This document shows, piece after piece, positions 5,550 to 13,831 of a stretch of DNA of 15,607 nt. Made by a program: the position numbers and the translations under genes. Origin of the DNA: an uncultured bacterium (GTDB taxonomy: Bacteria > Verrucomicrobiota > Kiritimatiellia > RFP12 > UBA1067); the NCBI GenBank assembly GCA_902779075.1, contig CACZAK010000092.1, positions 1-15,607 of the forward strand, read 5' to 3'. Each line of letters opens with the position of its first letter. Position 1 is the stretch's first letter. Below the pieces are notes generated by a model that did no database searches, was not told the DNA's origin, and was given only the letters and a program-made list of their open reading frames with translations.

Positions 5550-7871
5550 TTACAGCAGCACGCCCTTCGCGGAGCCCTCGCCCTCGTCCCACCAGCTGCC
5601 CTTGGTGGTCGAGATGCGGGCGATCGCCTTCGTCGTGAGCTGGATACCGCGCGCAGTCGCGCCGCGCAGCTCCACCACCGGACGCTTCTCGCCGCCGCCC
5701 TTGTCCACGAGCTCAAGCGGCTCGAACAGCATCTGGTGGATCTTCTGTCCCTTCGCGGGCTTGAACTTCACGTAGAACTGCGCGGGACACCCCGCCTCGA
5801 AGAAGAGCAGCTTGCTCTTCTCGGGCGCGAGACGGTAGTCCTTGTTGTTGATCATGCCGCCGAACGTGAAGCGCTTGATGTAGGAGAAGCCGTACAGCGG
5901 TTCCTCGTACACGCACACGAACTCCTTCTCGCGGTCCTTCTCCGGGTTGAACACGAACACCTCGAGGAGGTCCTTGTCCACGAAGATGCGGTCCTGCGGC
6001 GCGGACATCTTGTAGCGGCCGTCCTTCCACACGAACACGAGCTTGTCGAGCGAAGAGCACTTGAAGAGCTCGTCACCGGTCTTGAGCCCGGCGCCCACGA
6101 AGTGCGCCTCCTTGTCGTAGCGAATCGTGAGCTCGCTCGAGGTGAGCTTGCGCACGTCGGCCTGCTTGAACGGGCCTGCCGACACCTGCGTGCAGCGCGG
6201 GTAGGTCTTCTGGTACGCCTTCACGAGGACCTTGAGGTACTTCACCACGAACGCGCGCAGATGCACGAGGTTGTCGTTCACCTGCTTCTCCTCGGCGAGG
6301 ATGTTCTTGATCGTCTCGCGGTTCTTGTCGATGTCGAACTGGGAGATGCGGCGGATCGGGATCTTGAGCAGGCGCTCCACGTCGTCCAGCGTCACGTCGC
6401 GGCGCAGCTCGGCGCGGTACGGCTTGAAGCCCTCGATCACGGTCTGCTGCACGCCCTCGTACGTCTTCTCCTTCTCGATACGCTTGTAGATGCGCTCCTC
6501 CACGAAGATGCGGTCGAGCGTGCGCGCGTGGAAGAGGTCGTCCAGCTCCGCGAGGCGGATCTCCAGCTCGCGGCGCGTGAGGAACATGAGGCGGTCCACG
6601 TTCTTCTGCAGGATCTGCGTGACCGTCATCAGCTTCGGACGCCCCGCGTCCAGCACGATCGGACGCGACGTGATGGAGCGCTCGCAGTCCGTAAACGCGT
6701 AGAGCGCGGTCTTCACCTTGTCCTGCGACTCGCCCGTCGCGAGCTCCAGCTCGATCTCCACGTTCTCGGCGGTGAGGTCGTGGATCTTGCGGACCTTCAC
6801 CTTCTTCTTCTTGATCGCGTCCTCGATGTTGTCGATGAGAGAGTCCGTGGTCTTGCCCCACGGAAGCGCGGTGATCACGAGCTTGTTCTTGTCGCGGTTC
6901 TCGATGACGGCGCGCACCTTGACCTTGCCGAGGCCGTCCTGGTACTCGCTCACGTCCACCACGCCGCCGGTCTGGAAGTCGGGATAGAGCTGGAACGGCT
7001 TCTTCTGGATGAGGGCGATCTCCGCCTCGAGAAGCTCGATGAAGTTGTGCGGGAGAATCGACGTCGCGAGGCCCACGGCGATACCGTCCGCGCCCATCAT
7101 GAGGAGGAGCGGGATCTTCGCGGGCAGGAGCACGGGCTCCTGCTTGCGTCCGTCGTAGTTCGGCACGTAGTCCGTGGTCTTCGGGTTGAACACTTCCTTG
7201 CGCGCGAGGTCGGTGAGACGGCACTCGATGTAACGCGTGGCGGCTGCGGGCATGCCCGTGTAGAGGTTGCCGTAGTTGCCCTGGCCGTCGATGAGGTAAC
7301 CCTTGCCCTCGCCCCACAGCTTGTTCGCGAGCACCACGATCGCGTCGCCGATGGACGCGTCGCCGTGCGGGTGGTACTGCATGGCGTGGCCGACGATGTT
7401 CGCCACCTTCGTGTACTTGCCGTCGTCCTTCTCCCACAGCGAGTGGAGGATGCGGCGCTGGACGGGCTTGAGCCCGTCCTCCACCGCCGGGATCGCGCGC
7501 GAGCAGATCACGTAGGCGGAGTATTGGCGGAAGTTGAAGTCGAAGAGTTCGCGCAACGGGCCGTGTCCGGTGAGACCTGGCGGCGGTTCCACGTGTTGCG
7601 GCGCGGACGGGGGCGGGGGCGGGGGAGGCGGCGCGCTCGGCGAGCGCGCCCTACCAGCGGGTGGTTCGGCGGGAGAGGCCGCAGCGGGAGCGGCCTCTGG
7701 TAGGGCGGTCGCCCCGCGACCGCCGTCTGTCGGCGCGCTCGTCGAGCGTGCCCTACCGGTGGATGATTCAGCGGGCGGGGTCGCGCTTGTCGCGGCCCCC
7801 GCATCGGCGAAAAGGTCGAACGAGTCAAACAGACTCGGTGGTTCATTGTTCTTGTTGTTCTTCTTGCTCAT
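5550..7871 (-). CDS. parC: Type IIA topoisomerase subunit A (ParC/GyrA-like)
   Basis: A 773-residue protein from ATG 7871. Residues ~104-600 are the breakage-reunion core: GPLRELFDFNFRQYSAYVI, VEDGLKPVQRRILHSL, the YHPHGDASIGDAIV quinolone-pocket region and the catalytic tyrosine Tyr214 in TRYIE, then the tower and coiled-coil (residues ~430-540). A reduced C-terminal domain follows; no GyrA box is seen, which favours a ParC-type enzyme like those of Bacteroidetes and Chlamydiae. It cuts and religates DNA with a ParE/GyrB-type ATPase partner, which is not in this window. The residue equivalent to E. coli GyrA Ser83 is Ala172. Residues ~20-100 are a low-complexity Pro/Ala/Arg linker with eight consecutive prolines, partly encoded by palindromic repeats. 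No strong Shine-Dalgarno is visible. Confidence 0.93.
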   Translation of the reverse strand: MSKKNNKNNEPPSLFDSFDLFADAGAATSATPPAESSTGRARSTSAPTDGGRGATALPEAAPAAASPAEPPAGRARSPSAPPPPPPPPSAPQHVEPPPGLTGHGPLRELFDFNFRQYSAYVICSRAIPAVEDGLKPVQRRILHSLWEKDDGKYTKVANIVGHAMQYHPHGDASIGDAIVVLANKLWGEGKGYLIDGQGNYGNLYTGMPAAATRYIECRLTDLARKEVFNPKTTDYVPNYDGRKQEPVLLPAKIPLLLMMGADGIAVGLATSILPHNFIELLEAEIALIQKKPFQLYPDFQTGGVVDVSEYQDGLGKVKVRAVIENRDKNKLVITALPWGKTTDSLIDNIEDAIKKKKVKVRKIHDLTAENVEIELELATGESQDKVKTALYAFTDCERSITSRPIVLDAGRPKLMTVTQILQKNVDRLMFLTRRELEIRLAELDDLFHARTLDRIFVEERIYKRIEKEKTYEGVQQTVIEGFKPYRAELRRDVTLDDVERLLKIPIRRISQFDIDKNRETIKNILAEEKQVNDNLVHLRAFVVKYLKVLVKAYQKTYPRCTQVSAGPFKQADVRKLTSSELTIRYDKEAHFVGAGLKTGDELFKCSSLDKLVFVWKDGRYKMSAPQDRIFVDKDLLEVFVFNPEKDREKEFVCVYEEPLYGFSYIKRFTFGGMINNKDYRLAPEKSKLLFFEAGCPAQFYVKFKPAKGQKIHQMLFEPLELVDKGGGEKRPVVELRGATARGIQLTTKAIARISTTKGSWWDEGEGSAKGVLL
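7630..7759. repeat. Three REP-like palindromes inside the parC frame
   Basis: Each unit is a GTAGGG-type tag joined to a GC-rich palindrome. Unit A: arms GGCGCGCTCG/CGAGCGCGCC (7630-7639, 7641-7650) then CTACCAG. Unit B, opposite orientation: CTGGTAG (7697-7703) then arms GGCGGTCGC/GCGACCGCC (7704-7712, 7716-7724). Unit C: arms 7732-7741 and 7743-7752 (one G-T mismatch) then CTACCGG. Units A and C are near copies and encode AGRARSPSAP and TGRARSTSAP; unit B encodes DGGRGATALP. The structure matches that of dispersed REP-type elements. Confidence 0.75.
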
Positions 7872-7897
7872 CGTTCTAAAAATTTCTGTGGGTGCGT

Positions 7898-7926
7898 ATT
7901 ATACCAAAACCCCCTGAAACCGTGAA
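7898..7926 (-). promoter_or_regulatory. Promoter of parC-azlC-azlD
   Basis: TATAAT (7898-7903) with TTCACG (7921-7926) at 17-bp spacing on the - strand, about 26 nt before the start codon. The -35 lies within one arm of an adjacent inverted repeat. Confidence 0.6.
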
Positions 7927-7962
7927 GGGACACGTCTCCTGGAGGTTTCACGATTTTTTTTT
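7915..7962 (+). terminator. Hairpin followed by nine T on the + strand
   Basis: Two mutually exclusive stems can form: TGAAACC (7915-7921) with GGTTTCA (7944-7950), or CGTGAA (7921-7926) with TTCACG (7947-7952); the T-run is 7954-7962. It has the shape of an intrinsic terminator for + strand (antisense) transcription, but no + strand gene ends here. On the - strand the same hairpin follows the 1373-residue gene with only TTTT after it, so it might stop readthrough into parC weakly. Confidence 0.35.
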
Positions 7963-7969
7963 GCGGTTA

Positions 7970-7986
7970 GCACGGCCACCCCGTGC
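7970..7986. repeat. GC-rich inverted repeat after the large secreted-protein gene
   Basis: GCACGG (7970-7975) and CCGTGC (7981-7986) around CCACC; an alternative stem CCACC/GGTGG (7976-7980, 7990-7994) competes with it. It lies 78 bp past the stop of the 1373-residue gene. No T-run follows on the - strand. It may stabilise the transcript's 3' end. Confidence 0.35.
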
Positions 7987-8063
7987 CGAGGTGGTTTCTC
8001 GAACACGACGCAATGCGGCTGACGAGCGGTGCCCCTATTTCCACGCCATGATTGGCGTTGTAA

Positions 8064-11000
8064 CTACCTGATGAATACCGATAGGCCCTCTTTCTTGAAC
8101 CTGTAGGCTCCGGAGACGTTCAGCGGCGTGATGTCCTCCGCCGTCGAACCCGCCGTCGCAATGATGAAGCGCATTGTCGCGCGCTTTGTCCCGGACGGGT
8201 CGCCGAGGTTGTATGTTCCGCCCTCCGACCCGGCGGCGATGTCGTCGAGTTTGACGCATTCGTCCCAGTCGGCGAGATTGAACGCGCCGGGATCCTCGCC
8301 GGGGCTCTTGTCCGAATACACGACCCACAGCGTCGAAGCAGCGGGAAGCGCCGGCCACGCCAGCGTCGCGTCGAACGTCCCGTAGTCAAGCGCCGCCAGC
8401 TCGATCGATCCGGCGAACCTCGCTCCCGACGCCGCCGTCTGCACGTTCGCGAAACATATGGCGTTGACGTAGTCGTAGCCGCCGCCCGTGAACGACGTCC
8501 CCTCCGCTCCGGCGTTGCGCAGAATCTTCTTGCCGACCGTATCGTAGAGGCAGTATTCGCCGCCGGTCTTCGCGGGGATGAAGTTGGCGATTGCATTGTT
8601 CGACGAGTTCGTCCATGACATGCCGTAGAGTTTCAGCTTTGAATAGCCGCCTGCTCCGCCGTAGCTGGAAAATATGTACAGGGGAACGGTCGCGTCCTTC
8701 ACGACATAGCCGCTGCCGTTCCAGTTGAAATTGTTGCTGCCGTAGCCTGTTCCGTTGACATTGAACACTTTTACGGCGCCGCCGCCCTTTACATAGCGCA
8801 TCGACAGGCTCAAATCCTCCGCGGCGGGAAATTCGCCGAACGAGTCATTGCCGTTGTTGGGCATGAACACGTGGAACTTCCTGTCGGCGGTGATGCGCAG
8901 GCGATAGCCTCCGGCATGGTAGAAATCCACTTCTTCGGAGTATGTCTGGCTGTCGAAGTTCACTTTGGCATGCATGGTGGAGCCGGCCGTCGGCATGAAG
9001 TCGGTGTTCATATACGCGCCTTCGACGGCGGGCTGGATCCATTCCGCGCCCTCGATGATGCCGTCGCCGAGGAAGAAGCGGTAGCAGTTTCCAGAAACGA
9101 GGGCTTCGGCCGGCAGGGTGAACGTGCCGCTCGTCGCGTCCGCGGCGACGGTGCCGATGGCGGCGTGCTGCGCGTAGGGCCAGTCGTCGAGGTTGGCGCC
9201 GTAGTCCTGGTCGCCCCAGGCGACGACGAGCGTCTGCGCGGCCGCCGCATCGCCGCCGAACGCCAGCGTCGCCGTGCCGGCCGTCTCGTCCAACCCAGTC
9301 AGCTCCAGCGTGCGCGCGGACGGCGCGAACGTCGTGTTCGCCGCCGCTTCGTTCTGCCACGCCATCGTGCCGAACACGCCCGTCACCTCGTTGGACGCCG
9401 TCACGCGCACGCACGCCTTACCCGCCGCCCACAGGACGTCATCGAAGGGAATCGTCGCCGTCCACGCGCCTTCCTCGCCGAGCGTCAGGCCGATCTTCGT
9501 GCCGTATGCAGTCGTGGCGCCGTATTCGAGCCACGCGACGGTCGTTCCGCTGCCGAGGCCTACCGTGCCGCTTGCGGCGATCTGCTTCAGCGACGTGTCC
9601 GGCGCAAGCACCGGCGCGGACGGAATGCTCGCCGCGCCCGTCGCGCCGAGCGTCACCACGACTGGAGTCGACATACCGACGCTGTTTTCGGCGTAGAGCG
9701 TCGCGGTGATCGCGCCCTTGCTCCAAAGGCCGGGAACCGTCGCCGTGCCGGAAGAGCCGGTCGCCCTGTCCTCCGCGAGAACGGCATTGTGCTCAACGCC
9801 TTCGGCGGAGAACGTCGCCTTGACGTCCGGGGCGTCGGTGCCCGCCTTCGCGAGCGCCCACGCGACCGTCGCCGTGTCGCCGGACGCCGTTATTGCGCAG
9901 TTCTCCATGTCGAGGATCGGCACGCCCTCTTCGACTTCGTAGAGCATCGCGGCGGAGTACATCAGCGGGGCGATGTCGCCGGGCGTTGCATCGGCGGGCG
10001 CGACGACGAAGCGCATCGACGAGCGGCCGGAGGTAGGCAGGTTGCCGACGGTGAACGTGCCGCCGGTAGAGGTCGCCGTTATGTCGCCCAGCTTGACGCC
10101 GGCGTCCCAGTCGTCGAGCGCGACGTCTTCCGGCTCTTCTCCGTCTTCCAGTACCTTGTACACCATCCACACCGACGCCGCCTTGCCGGGCGCCGTCCAC
10201 GTCAGCGTCGCGTTAAACGTCGAGTTGTCGAACTCCGTTATCCCAACCGTTCCGCTCTTCTTGGCCGCAGATGCGCTCTGCGCGCCGGAGGGCGTCAGCG
10301 CCGGATAGCCGACAACCGCGCCGCCCATGAACGCCGTCCCTTCCGCGCCGGCGTTGTGGATGAGCGTCTTTCCAACCTTGTCATACAGGCAGTATTCGCC
10401 GTCCTTCACCACCGGGATGAAATCTGCTTGAACGGCGCTGGATGAGTTCTTCCATTTCATATAGTAGAGCTTGGGGCAGGAGAATGAACTTGTGCCATCG
10501 TTGGTCCATATAAGCAATGGTTCGGTGGCGGCGGCGGTTCCGCCCCAGTTGAAATTGTTGCTGCCGTATCCCGTACCGTTTACGGTAAATAATTTTGTGT
10601 TCGAAGCTGCTTGTTTGTAGTTCATCGTCAATGTTTGATCGATAGTTTTACCGGCAGAATTAAAGTAAGCATTGCCCGATGCCGCTCTATACACATGGAA
10701 TTGAGACAAATCGGCCTTTATACGGAGACGGAAACCATTTTGCGAGCCTTTGGCTCGGAAAATATCGACTTCTTCAGCATAAGTCAAATTATTCAGATTT
10801 ATTTTCATTTCCATCAGTGCCGCAGCAGGCGGTTTATAGCCGGTGTTCATGTACGCGCCGAGGGTTTCGGGCTGGATCCAGGCCACTTCTTCGTCGTAGG
10901 CGTCGTCAACCGTTGCGTTATCGACGAGGAAAAGGCGGAAGAACGTGCCGGTGGCGATTGCCGGAGCCGGGAGCGTGTACGTGCCGCTTGTCGCGTCCGC

Positions 11001-12185
11001 CTCGACAGTTCCGAGGAGGAAGCGCTTGTTCGCGTCCCACGAAGCGAGGTCTTCGCCGCAGTCCTTGCTGCCGAATGCGACGACGAGCGTCTGCGCCGGG
11101 GAGAGCGAGACGCCGGAGAACTTGAGGGAGACAACGCCGGTTTCGGCGTCGAACGCCGTCAGCGAGATCATGCGCCCCGCGACGGCCTCCGACACGCCGC
11201 TCGCCGCGAGCGATACGCCGTCCGACATGACGATGCCGTGGCCGAACGCACCGGTGCCGCCGGATTTGCCGAGCAGTTCGCCGCTTTTCTTGTCGTAGAG
11301 ATACGCGACGCCGTCCTTGATCACGGGGACGAGATCGAGCTTGACCGTGCCGTCGGCTCCCGCCAGTTTAAAGCGATAGAGATTGTATGTCCCGCCGTTG
11401 TTCCATGTCGCATACGCCTCGGTGGAGGCGGTGTAGGTGTTGTAGGATGAAAACAGCACGAGCGGGCCGCCGACAGTGAACGACGTGGTGGGCATGGTTC
11501 CTGTGTAGAAGTCCACACCGTCGCATTTGATATTGACCGCGCCCGTTCCGTAGTCCGCCGTCGCCGCGTAACGCTTGCCGGTTGAGATGGCGCCGGACGT
11601 CGCCGCGCCGCTGGCTATCCTGTCGAACCGAAACGTCGAGCCGATCGTGAAGCAGGTGAACGTCGAATTGTCGCTCATCCCGGAGCGCGCGCAGAAAATG
11701 CTCTGGTTGCCGGAGACGGTTCTCGGCATTATCTCGAACTCGACCTTGTCGGTGCACAGCGGCGTCACGCCCGTGTATATGTAGGCTCCGTTGCTGCCGG
11801 TGCCTGTGCCCTGGATGTATTCGACTTCGCTGTCGTAGGGGAGGATCGTCGCCGCGCCGGTGAAGATGCGAATGGTCTTGCCGCCGGGATCCACATCCCA
11901 GCCGGTTGGAATCGTGAAGGTCGCGCCCGTCGCGTCCGCCGCGATGGTGCCGAGCTGGCGGCGGTAGGGCCATGCGGCGAAGTCTGTGCCGTAGTCCTTG
12001 TCGCCGTAGGCGATCATCACGGCCTCTTCCGCCGCTGCCGTCCCGCCGAACGCCAGCGCGATTTCGCGCGTCGTCGGGTCGACGGATTCAATGGACACCG
12101 TTCTTTCGGCGAACGCCGACAAGGATGCCCCCGCGATGCAGACTGCGGCTGCGGCACTTCCGATTTTCAACGACTTGAACAACAT
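8064..12185 (-). CDS. Large secreted modular protein with LamG-like repeats
   Basis: A 1373-residue protein from ATG 12185, with AAAGGAG 7 nt upstream; the frame extends 17 codons further, without support. Signal peptide: MLFKSLKIGS...ASLSAFA, cleavage near residue 26. Module A (beta-rich; hallmark AxGxxDYGxxLxxWPY, LGTVxADATSGTFTLP, FRxFL) occurs at ~28-112, 339-421, 646-745, 958-1040 and 1259-1365. Module B, a LamG/concanavalin-like jelly roll (W-IQ..GAYMNTGY...YDKVGK-L-NAGAEGT-F), occurs at ~120-320, 433-622 and 1046-1236. Two fibronectin-III-like stretches lie at ~755-855 and 860-950. No LPXTG, PEP-CTERM or autotransporter barrel is seen. Probably an extracellular or surface glycan-binding or adhesive protein; this is inferred from the modules. 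It has its own promoter, downstream of a GH109-like gene. Confidence 0.8.
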   Translation of the reverse strand: MLFKSLKIGSAAAAVCIAGASLSAFAERTVSIESVDPTTREIALAFGGTAAAEEAVMIAYGDKDYGTDFAAWPYRRQLGTIAADATGATFTIPTGWDVDPGGKTIRIFTGAATILPYDSEVEYIQGTGTGSNGAYIYTGVTPLCTDKVEFEIMPRTVSGNQSIFCARSGMSDNSTFTCFTIGSTFRFDRIASGAATSGAISTGKRYAATADYGTGAVNIKCDGVDFYTGTMPTTSFTVGGPLVLFSSYNTYTASTEAYATWNNGGTYNLYRFKLAGADGTVKLDLVPVIKDGVAYLYDKKSGELLGKSGGTGAFGHGIVMSDGVSLAASGVSEAVAGRMISLTAFDAETGVVSLKFSGVSLSPAQTLVVAFGSKDCGEDLASWDANKRFLLGTVEADATSGTYTLPAPAIATGTFFRLFLVDNATVDDAYDEEVAWIQPETLGAYMNTGYKPPAAALMEMKINLNNLTYAEEVDIFRAKGSQNGFRLRIKADLSQFHVYRAASGNAYFNSAGKTIDQTLTMNYKQAASNTKLFTVNGTGYGSNNFNWGGTAAATEPLLIWTNDGTSSFSCPKLYYMKWKNSSSAVQADFIPVVKDGEYCLYDKVGKTLIHNAGAEGTAFMGGAVVGYPALTPSGAQSASAAKKSGTVGITEFDNSTFNATLTWTAPGKAASVWMVYKVLEDGEEPEDVALDDWDAGVKLGDITATSTGGTFTVGNLPTSGRSSMRFVVAPADATPGDIAPLMYSAAMLYEVEEGVPILDMENCAITASGDTATVAWALAKAGTDAPDVKATFSAEGVEHNAVLAEDRATGSSGTATVPGLWSKGAITATLYAENSVGMSTPVVVTLGATGAASIPSAPVLAPDTSLKQIAASGTVGLGSGTTVAWLEYGATTAYGTKIGLTLGEEGAWTATIPFDDVLWAAGKACVRVTASNEVTGVFGTMAWQNEAAANTTFAPSARTLELTGLDETAGTATLAFGGDAAAAQTLVVAWGDQDYGANLDDWPYAQHAAIGTVAADATSGTFTLPAEALVSGNCYRFFLGDGIIEGAEWIQPAVEGAYMNTDFMPTAGSTMHAKVNFDSQTYSEEVDFYHAGGYRLRITADRKFHVFMPNNGNDSFGEFPAAEDLSLSMRYVKGGGAVKVFNVNGTGYGSNNFNWNGSGYVVKDATVPLYIFSSYGGAGGYSKLKLYGMSWTNSSNNAIANFIPAKTGGEYCLYDTVGKKILRNAGAEGTSFTGGGYDYVNAICFANVQTAASGARFAGSIELAALDYGTFDATLAWPALPAASTLWVVYSDKSPGEDPGAFNLADWDECVKLDDIAAGSEGGTYNLGDPSGTKRATMRFIIATAGSTAEDITPLNVSGAYRFKKEGLSVFIR
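10320..10889 (-). repeat. LamG-like module, copy 2 (partner of 8478-9050)
   Basis: This segment encodes residues ~433-622 and is a diverged duplicate of 8478-9050 (residues ~1046-1236). Both encode NGTGYGSNNFNW and NAGAEGT and share long nucleotide identities, for example TTGAAATTGTTGCTGCCGTA at 8724 and 10550. Within it, about 10578-10825 is visibly AT-rich compared with the matching part of copy 3. Confidence 0.7.
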
Positions 12186-12247
12186 ACTGTGCTCCTTTGG
12201 TTGGAAACCATCTTTTCGAGGAAACCTATTCTCCAAATCCGCACGTT

Positions 12248-12275
12248 AGTTTAGCATTTTTTTGTTGGTCGTCAA
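12248..12275 (-). promoter_or_regulatory. Promoter of the large secreted-protein gene
   Basis: TTGACG (12270-12275), 16-bp spacer including seven consecutive A, and TAAACT (12248-12253) on the - strand, giving a leader of about 55 nt. A second TTGACG lies 7 bp upstream (12277-12282). Confidence 0.6.
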
Positions 12276-12291
12276 GCGTCAATTCTATTTA

Positions 12292-12320
12292 CACGAAATC
12301 GGCATTATGTCGTTTTCGTG
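12292..12320. promoter_or_regulatory. Imperfect 29-bp inverted repeat upstream of the promoter
   Basis: CACGAAA (12292-12298) and TTTCGTG (12314-12320) are perfect arms; a further CG/CG pair follows after one mismatch. It lies 10 bp upstream of the outer TTGACG and 47 bp after the GH109-like stop. It could be an operator or a weak terminator without a T-run. Confidence 0.4.
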
Positions 12321-12367
12321 AAGACATGCCTCCCCCACGCCTTCCGCAACAAGCGGGAAATTGGGGG

Positions 12368-13738
12368 TCACGCGCCTTGGGGCGCAGAAGTCCATTTGCC
12401 GCGCGTGAAGTCCGGGATGTCGCACGCCTGCGAGCGGTTGCGGACACTCCTTTCGCTCAGCTCGAAGATCGAGCTCCATGCCGCGAAGTCGTACACGCTC
12501 ATGTCGAGCGGCAGTCCGTTCCGTAGGCAATAAGCCCAACGGTAGTCCATGAGGTAGTCCTGTCCGCCATGGCCGTTGTCCCTCTTCGCGGCCTCCCGCT
12601 GCTCCCTCCAGAGCGGCGATCCGTACTTGGCGCGGAAATCCGCGAGTTCGGCACCCGCCATGAACCTGTTCGCGCCCCCGTTGAACTGCTTCTCCAGCGC
12701 CACCTGCAGCGGGCGCGTGGACAGCATTCCGTTAAAACCGTATATTCTGTTGCCGCGGGTGTACGGCATGGGCACGTTGTTGCACTGGCGCAGCTGGATC
12801 GTCCGGCCCTTGACGGTGCGGATCGAGGTGGTGTTGAAGTCGTTGGCCTCGAACTTGATCTTGGCCACGGGCGCGTCCGGACCATAGGTCCTGCGTGCGA
12901 GTTCATGCCACCCGTATGCCTTGGAGCCCATCGAGACGAGATACTCCATCCGATCGCCGCGGTTGATGTTCATCGCGAGCGAGATCGGACCCAGGGCGTG
13001 TACCGGGTAGCACATCCCCGTATGGTCGATCAATGCCACGAGGGACGAGAACATCTGTTCGCGTTTGGGGCCGCGGAAGCCCTGGGAGTTGGGCCCCACG
13101 AAGCGCGTTTCGTGCAGGTAGTCGCCTTCGCCGTGTACCAGTTCGCCGAACACGTTCTGCCGCGCGGCGTTGATCATCGTCATCGCGTCCTCGTCGTAGC
13201 AGCAGTTCGAGAGCATCATGCAGTGGCAACAGTTCTTCTCCGCCAGCTCCACCGCCTCCCACGCCTCGTCGACGGACCGAACGCCCGGCACCTCGACCAT
13301 CGTGTGGATGCCGCACGTGAGCGCATGGAGCGCGATTTTGGCGTGAGACGTCCAGTTCGTGTTGATGTGGACAACGTCGCATACGCCGGAATCGCACAGC
13401 GCCTTGTACGCCTCCGGACCGATGAAGAGCCTCGGCTCCCTGAAGCCGTGCGCTTTCATCTGCTGCTGATGCCGCTTCGCCTTGGCCTCGTCGAGCTCGC
13501 ACAGCGCGACCACCTCGACGCCCGGCACGTTGCACAGGCGGTGCACGGCGGCGCCGCCGCGTCCGCCCGTGCCGACAACCGCGACGCGGATCCTGTCCAG
13601 TTTCGGCGCAACGAACGCGCCGCTCTCGGCACCCTGAGCGCGGCTCCCGATCGCCGCCGCCGTCGCGGCCAAAGCGACCTTTTCAAGAAAGCCTCTTCTG
13701 CTGATTTCCAGCTTTGCGGACATGTCGGTTTTCCTCAT
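12368..13738 (-). CDS. Gfo/Idh/MocA-fold protein, GH109-like, Tat-exported
   Basis: A 456-residue protein; ATG 13738 has GAGAGG about 9 nt upstream, and ATG 13723 is an equally good alternative. A Tat signal is present (SRRGFLEKVALAATAAAIGSRAQGAE, residues ~13-38). A Rossmann fold follows (RVAVVGTGGRGGAAVHRL), then INTNWTSHAKIALHAL, EVPGVRSVDEAW and NCCYDEDAMTMINAARQNVFGELVHGEG. The C-terminal domain has YPVHALGPISLAMNINRGDR and GHGGQDYLMDYRW, which match the GH109 alpha-N-acetylgalactosaminidase group that uses bound NAD+ for hydrolysis. The expected Tyr/His of the YPxHxLGP motif are present. The substrate is not provable; related oxidoreductases share the fold. Export folded with its cofactor fits Tat. 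A role in host-mucin sugar release is plausible but inferred. Confidence 0.85.
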   Translation of the reverse strand: MRKTDMSAKLEISRRGFLEKVALAATAAAIGSRAQGAESGAFVAPKLDRIRVAVVGTGGRGGAAVHRLCNVPGVEVVALCELDEAKAKRHQQQMKAHGFREPRLFIGPEAYKALCDSGVCDVVHINTNWTSHAKIALHALTCGIHTMVEVPGVRSVDEAWEAVELAEKNCCHCMMLSNCCYDEDAMTMINAARQNVFGELVHGEGDYLHETRFVGPNSQGFRGPKREQMFSSLVALIDHTGMCYPVHALGPISLAMNINRGDRMEYLVSMGSKAYGWHELARRTYGPDAPVAKIKFEANDFNTTSIRTVKGRTIQLRQCNNVPMPYTRGNRIYGFNGMLSTRPLQVALEKQFNGGANRFMAGAELADFRAKYGSPLWREQREAAKRDNGHGGQDYLMDYRWAYCLRNGLPLDMSVYDFAAWSSIFELSERSVRNRSQACDIPDFTRGKWTSAPQGA

Positions 13739-13773
13739 GTTGATTTTCCTCTCGCAGTTCGTCCACGGCGGAC

Positions 13774-13779
13774 ATTATA
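13774..13779 (-). promoter_or_regulatory. -10 box of the GH109-like gene
   Basis: TATAAT preceded by TGTGG on the - strand, about 36 nt upstream of the start codon. No recognisable -35 at 16-18 bp. Confidence 0.5.
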
Positions 13780-13831
13780 CCACAAATCTCTGGGAAGTTG
13801 GGGCCCCCGCAGATTATTGGCGGCGACACCC

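Noticed and set aside
5115..7703. 862-residue + strand open frame
   Set aside because: It is the antisense shadow of parC in high-GC DNA, with His/Arg/Glu/Val-rich low-complexity composition; the - strand gene has clear catalytic motifs.
8871..10445. 524-residue + strand open frame
   Set aside because: Antisense shadow of the large secreted protein; Arg-rich, no recognisable domain, no ribosome site considered convincing.
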